Below, one piece after another: positions 61,533-64,000 of a stretch of 64,000 nt of DNA. The stretch comes from Candidatus Thiosymbion ectosymbiont of Catanema sp. Cochon2018. Lineage in GTDB: Bacteria; Pseudomonadota; Gammaproteobacteria; Chromatiales; Chromatiaceae. Position numbers and translations under genes: made by a program. The DNA lies in assembly GCA_011392765.1 (NCBI GenBank), contig WYCW01000004.1:884205-948204 (forward strand), given 5' to 3'. The stretch's first letter is position 1, and every line of letters starts with the position of its first letter. The notes under the pieces were generated by a model that did not search any database, had not been told where the DNA came from, and saw only the letters and a program-made list of their open reading frames with translations.

Positions 61533-62115
61533 ATATGGGGCTGGGCAAGATCCATACTGTTACCCAGGCACAAAAATATTAATAAATAAATTTAATATAA
61601 AAGATGAAAGCACCCTTCAAGAGGCAGAAAGAGAAATTACCACTATTGCTTTAAGAGGGATATCATTCTCCCCACCACCATATGACTTAAACTACCTAAA
61701 AGAAATACATCGTTTGCTATTCTCGCATATTTATGATTGGGCAGGTGAAGTGAGGAGCATTGATATTTCAAAAGAAGAAACAAGATTCTGCACAAGCTCA
61801 AGAATCGAGCCCGAAGCAGATAAGATTCTCAATTCTCTTAGAGATAAAGAATATTTAGTAAATACTTCCAAAGCTGAGCTAATTACGCAAATGGCTGAAT
61901 TATATGCAGACCTTAATATGATTCATCCGTTTAGGGAAGGGAATGGCGGAACTCAGAGAATATTATTTGAGCATATAGCATTAAATTGTGGTTACACTAT
62001 TGATTGGGGAGTCGTTTCAACAGAAGAATGGACTACAGCAAATGCTCATGGAGCTAACTGTAATTTTGGGTTGCTTGAAGCAATATTCCAATCAGCTTTG
62101 AATGAAATCGCATAA
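61522..62115 (+). CDS. Fic family protein with altered FIC motif
   Basis: 197 residues from MEGKYGAGQDPYCYPGTKIL, close in layout to E. coli Fic (DxYxYPG, IHRLLFSHIYDWAGEVRSID). The catalytic segment is HPFREGNGGTQR (135-146): the first Arg of the HPFx(D/E)GNGRxxR consensus is Gly143, while His135 and Arg146 remain. Fic enzymes AMPylate targets such as gyrase; loss of this Arg may weaken ATP binding. It ends 6 bp after the inverse core of attC 62110 begins, so it is a cassette gene. Confidence 0.87.
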   Translation: MEGKYGAGQDPYCYPGTKILINKFNIKDESTLQEAEREITTIALRGISFSPPPYDLNYLKEIHRLLFSHIYDWAGEVRSIDISKEETRFCTSSRIEPEADKILNSLRDKEYLVNTSKAELITQMAELYADLNMIHPFREGNGGTQRILFEHIALNCGYTIDWGVVSTEEWTTANAHGANCNFGLLEAIFQSALNEIA

Positions 62116-62181
62116 CATTATGCTGCACCCGACCCTACGGTCGCTACCGCTCCCTTCGGGCGGGTGAGCTTAACGTTAGGC
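62110..62181 (+). other. integron attC site
   Basis: GCATAAC at 62110 and GTTAGGC at 62175, with inner CACCCGACC... and ...GGGCGGGTGAGC inverted boxes. The fic stop lies in its left core. Confidence 0.85.
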
Positions 62182-62200
62182 GTAAAAGTTAGGAAGCAAC

Positions 62201-62500
62201 ATGGTAGAGATTATCAACATTGATAGTTTTAGGTGTACCAATCATAGTGCGAGTCGGCCGACATTAGCCTCTGGTCGGTTTGATGCCTACAATCCTTGCT
62301 CATGGTGTGAAAACAGAAAAATCAAGGGTAAATCTGGCTCAATCTTCCACTACGTTGAATATGGGCATTGGGAGTTCCCGTTTATAGCAGAAGCAAACTG
62401 TCAGAATTTTTCGTTATTCAACTTACAAGCACACAGAAACCTGCACGGCGGCGTTTTGCTATCCCGACCGTTTCAGACACCAAAACAGGCAATCGCCTAA
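62201..62500 (+). CDS. hypothetical cassette protein
   Basis: 99 residues, family not recognised. It has a CSWC pair and an NCQNF segment that could bind metal, and no membrane segment. The C-terminus AHRNLHGGVLLSRPFQTPKQ recurs at 1-60 on the other strand. It lies between attC 62110 and attC 62495, so it is a single-gene cassette. The stop overlaps the left core of the next attC. Confidence 0.55.
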   Translation: MVEIINIDSFRCTNHSASRPTLASGRFDAYNPCSWCENRKIKGKSGSIFHYVEYGHWEFPFIAEANCQNFSLFNLQAHRNLHGGVLLSRPFQTPKQAIA

Positions 62501-62616
62501 CAACAACGTCAGTGCAACAGGAGACGCGCCGCCTATCGAGACGCTGAACGCAGATAAACCTCCATTGCCCCCATCCATGGGGGCAATGGATGTTGCTGGT
62601 TAGCTCCCCGTTAGCG
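62495..62616 (+). other. integron attC site, long form
   Basis: GCCTAAC at 62495 and CGTTAGC at 62609, with an internal CATTGCCCCCATCCATGGGG / inverse hairpin (62560-62590). The stretch GCTGGTTAGCTCCCC also occurs at 95-109. Confidence 0.7.
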
Positions 62617-62664
62617 GCAAATGTGCAACGAACCAAAATATGATAAAAACACAGAATCAGAGTC

Positions 62665-62892
62665 ATGTCACAACTAGATATCGTCAAAGAAACAATCGCT
62701 TATCTGAAGTTCTGGCTGGGGGTCTTGGTCGTTTCAGATATCTCTCTTGTTGGTTGGCTCTTGACAAATGCTGGGACGAAATCTGACCTGAAAACAGGAG
62801 GTGCTATACTTGGAACTATCATAATTACCGTTGCGGTACTTTTCGTGCACAAGAAAATCGAGCATTTAATATCAACCCTTGAGGACTTATAA
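62665..62892 (+). CDS. small two-helix membrane protein, cassette gene
   Basis: 75 residues: two membrane helices (FWLGVLVVSDISLVGWLLTN and GGAILGTIIITVAVLFVH) and a short C-terminal helix IEHLISTLEDL. A very short second membrane protein starts directly after its stop. Such pairs are common in integron cassettes, without known role. AT-rich. Between attC 62495 and attC 62978. Confidence 0.7.
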   Translation: MSQLDIVKETIAYLKFWLGVLVVSDISLVGWLLTNAGTKSDLKTGGAILGTIIITVAVLFVHKKIEHLISTLEDL

Positions 62893-62976
62893 ATGGATAT
62901 TCTGTCAACGATTGTCTTGGTTGTTGTTATAAGTGTTTTCGCTTTCATTGCATATGATGCAGCCCATGGCAAATAG
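62893..62976 (+). CDS. 27-residue membrane peptide, cassette gene
   Basis: MDILSTIVLVVVISVFAFIA then YDAAHGK: one membrane helix with a short polar tail. It begins at the base after the stop of the 75-residue gene (TATAAATGG) and ends just before the attC at 62978. Translation is likely coupled. Function unknown. Confidence 0.55.
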   Translation: MDILSTIVLVVVISVFAFIAYDAAHGK

Positions 62977-62977
62977 C

Positions 62978-63071
62978 CGCTAACAATAGCGTTAACCTGA
63001 CCGCGTACTGGCTAGACGGAAGCGTAGCGACGGTCAGCCAGTACGCGGTCAGGTTACGCTTGTCGTTATGT
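62978..63071 (+). other. integron attC site
   Basis: CGCTAAC at 62978 and GTTATGT at 63065, with long inverted arms CCTGACCGCGTACTGGCT / AGCCAGTACGCGGTCAGG. The TAA stop of the minus-strand parE lies in the right core. Confidence 0.85.
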
Positions 63072-63368
63072 GTCTGAAAACTGAGATTCAGCATCCATGT
63101 TTTTATGAAGTATGCGAATAATTATAATCTTACTTTTCGTGCCATCGCGATAAAAAATAATATGACTTCCTTGAGGGAATTTTTTGAAACCAAGTTTTAT
63201 GTAATCACATTTCTTTCCAACAGATGGGGTGTCGGCTAAAAAATGAAAAGCATCGTCAAATTGCTTCATATACAAATACCGCTGGTTTCGGCCCCAACGT
63301 TTTTCAGTGAATTTAGCAATTCCTCTCAGGTCTTGCTTTGCTTCCCGAGTTAATTCAAATTCTTTCAT
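63066..63368 (-). CDS. parE: ParE-type toxin, cassette gene
   Basis: 100 residues: MKEFELTREAKQDLRGIAKF, WGRNQRYLYMKQFDDAFHFL, and FPQGSHIIFYRDGTKSKIII are the RelE/ParE fold with the C-terminal RILHKNMD motif. ParE poisons gyrase. It is second in a parD-parE operon (ATGA overlap) that points against the array direction. Self-promoted TA cassettes are known to do this. Its stop lies in the attC core at 63065. Confidence 0.87.
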   Translation of the reverse strand: MKEFELTREAKQDLRGIAKFTEKRWGRNQRYLYMKQFDDAFHFLADTPSVGKKCDYIKLGFKKFPQGSHIIFYRDGTKSKIIIIRILHKNMDAESQFSDT

Positions 63369-63607
63369 TCATCAATTTCGCTATCAAGTTCGGCCATAAA
63401 TTCATCGTAGTTATAATCCGCAATACCACTTTGCTCACCTTCATCCAGGGCTTTTCTCAAAGTTTGCAATTTTGTTTCTGTATTTTCAAGCAGCCTAAGT
63501 GCTACTCTTACTACTTCACTGGCCGAGCCAAACCGGCCGCTTTCAATCTGGCTAGCAATAAAACCATCAAAATGTTCACCCAATGTAACACGAGTATTTT
63601 TAGCCAT
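63365..63607 (-). CDS. parD: ParD-type antitoxin, cassette gene
   Basis: 80 residues from MAKNTRVTLGEHFDGFIASQ; the frame extends to 63667 but this is the family start. Ribbon-helix-helix N-terminus, then SGRFGSASEVVRVALRLLEN and an acidic tail that covers the toxin. It normally represses its own operon. GAGGTGCG ahead of the ATG is the ribosome site. Confidence 0.88.
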   Translation of the reverse strand: MAKNTRVTLGEHFDGFIASQIESGRFGSASEVVRVALRLLENTETKLQTLRKALDEGEQSGIADYNYDEFMAELDSEIDE

Positions 63608-63686
63608 AACGCACCTCTCGAATACCAATATATACTCAATTATGGTACAAAGCACATAACAAGGCAAATCCAGTCGACTTGCAAGA

Positions 63687-63856
63687 CAATGCCATTAAGT
63701 TAAGCGCTACCGGTCGGCAAAGTAAGAGAAGAAACTACGAATCACGCGAATCCTCGCGAATAAGATCCCTCCCTTCGGTTCGGGATGGCAATTTCGCGGA
63801 AATTCGCGTGATTCGTAGTTTTCTCTAAGTGGCCAACAGCTAACTTAATGGCATTG
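63687..63856 (+). mobile_element. IS4-like MITE, family B, with 10-bp target duplication
   Basis: 170 bp, with ends CAATGCCATTAAGTTAAGCG and ...AACTTAATGGCATTG, flanked by ACTTGCAAGA at 63677-63686 and 63857-63866. The interior hairpin is longer than in the 2686 copy. It landed in a candidate attC left half (ACATAACAAGGCAAATCC at 63653). Beyond it, 63867-64000 shows no gene. Confidence 0.85.
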
Positions 63857-64000
63857 ACTTGCAAGATATATCTCACACATCCTGAAAGTGCAGTAGATGT
63901 GTATTTGGTAGTGGTAAATACCAGAGTGATGTAGTAAAATATCAATTCTTAGTCATTCAAGGCAATGCGATTTTTAGCATCTATTTGGTACTAAATTTCA

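Overview
The window looks like a chromosomal segment of a gammaproteobacterium. The support is the order rpsF-rpsR-DUF2232-rplI-dnaB, a Coq7-type ubiquinone hydroxylase, a FadL-type porin, a PhaR/phasin pair and linked tRNA-Ala/tRNA-Glu genes. A lower rank cannot be read from the sequence; a Chromatiales-like relative is only a guess. GC-rich housekeeping genes alternate with AT-richer acquired blocks. The spaces between them are packed with nested, non-autonomous repeats.

Layout. 0-2.6 kb: a decayed integron, read leftward: a truncated tyrosine integrase, a degenerate attC, a small cassette gene and a PIN/UPF0175 toxin-antitoxin pair. 2.9-3.6 kb: a higBA pair split by a repeat. 4-9.9 kb: two tRNAs, moaD-moeA, uvrA. 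10.2-20.9 kb: a secreted GH92 mannosidase, an unknown membrane protein, a lipoamide-dehydrogenase-like flavoprotein, an MpaB-family pseudogene, coq7, a 2Fe-2S ferredoxin and mdh. 21.9-31.2 kb: an XRE regulator, a YyaL-like protein, an L,D-transpeptidase, lgt, phasin/phaR, a Kef-type antiporter and YbhB. 31.4-45.9 kb: a defence-rich stretch. It holds a probable CCCGGG-type methylase with an internally deleted XcyI-like nuclease, a K+ channel, a heptad-repeat nuclease-like protein, a UmpAB-PII-CBS ion-transport operon, ampD, a MORC/Hsp90-like ATPase-nuclease coupled to a DNA methylase, fadL, a solitary type I-E CRISPR repeat, and a Dam/HNH restriction-modification pair. 46-57 kb: thrC, a citramalate synthase, the ribosomal operon, and dnaB carrying a large LAGLIDADG intein in its P-loop. 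57-64 kb: a three-gene unit of unknown function followed by a rightward integron cassette array without integrase: ankyrin-like lipoprotein, Fic with antitoxin, small membrane proteins, ParDE.

Two themes stand out. First, the repeats are modular. Several families are bounded by CTAG and join head to tail through one shared CTAG. Five genes take their stop codon from such an end, and one double unit of 165 bp sits in frame inside the dnaB intein. Other families left clean target duplications of 5, 8 and 10 bp or TA in genes and in each other. Second, the two window ends carry integron pieces in mirror orientation, including an inverted 42-bp core-site sequence and related cassette fragments. 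The strongest candidate for a little-described system is the overlapping ATPase-nuclease/methylase pair at 38.4-42.1 kb.
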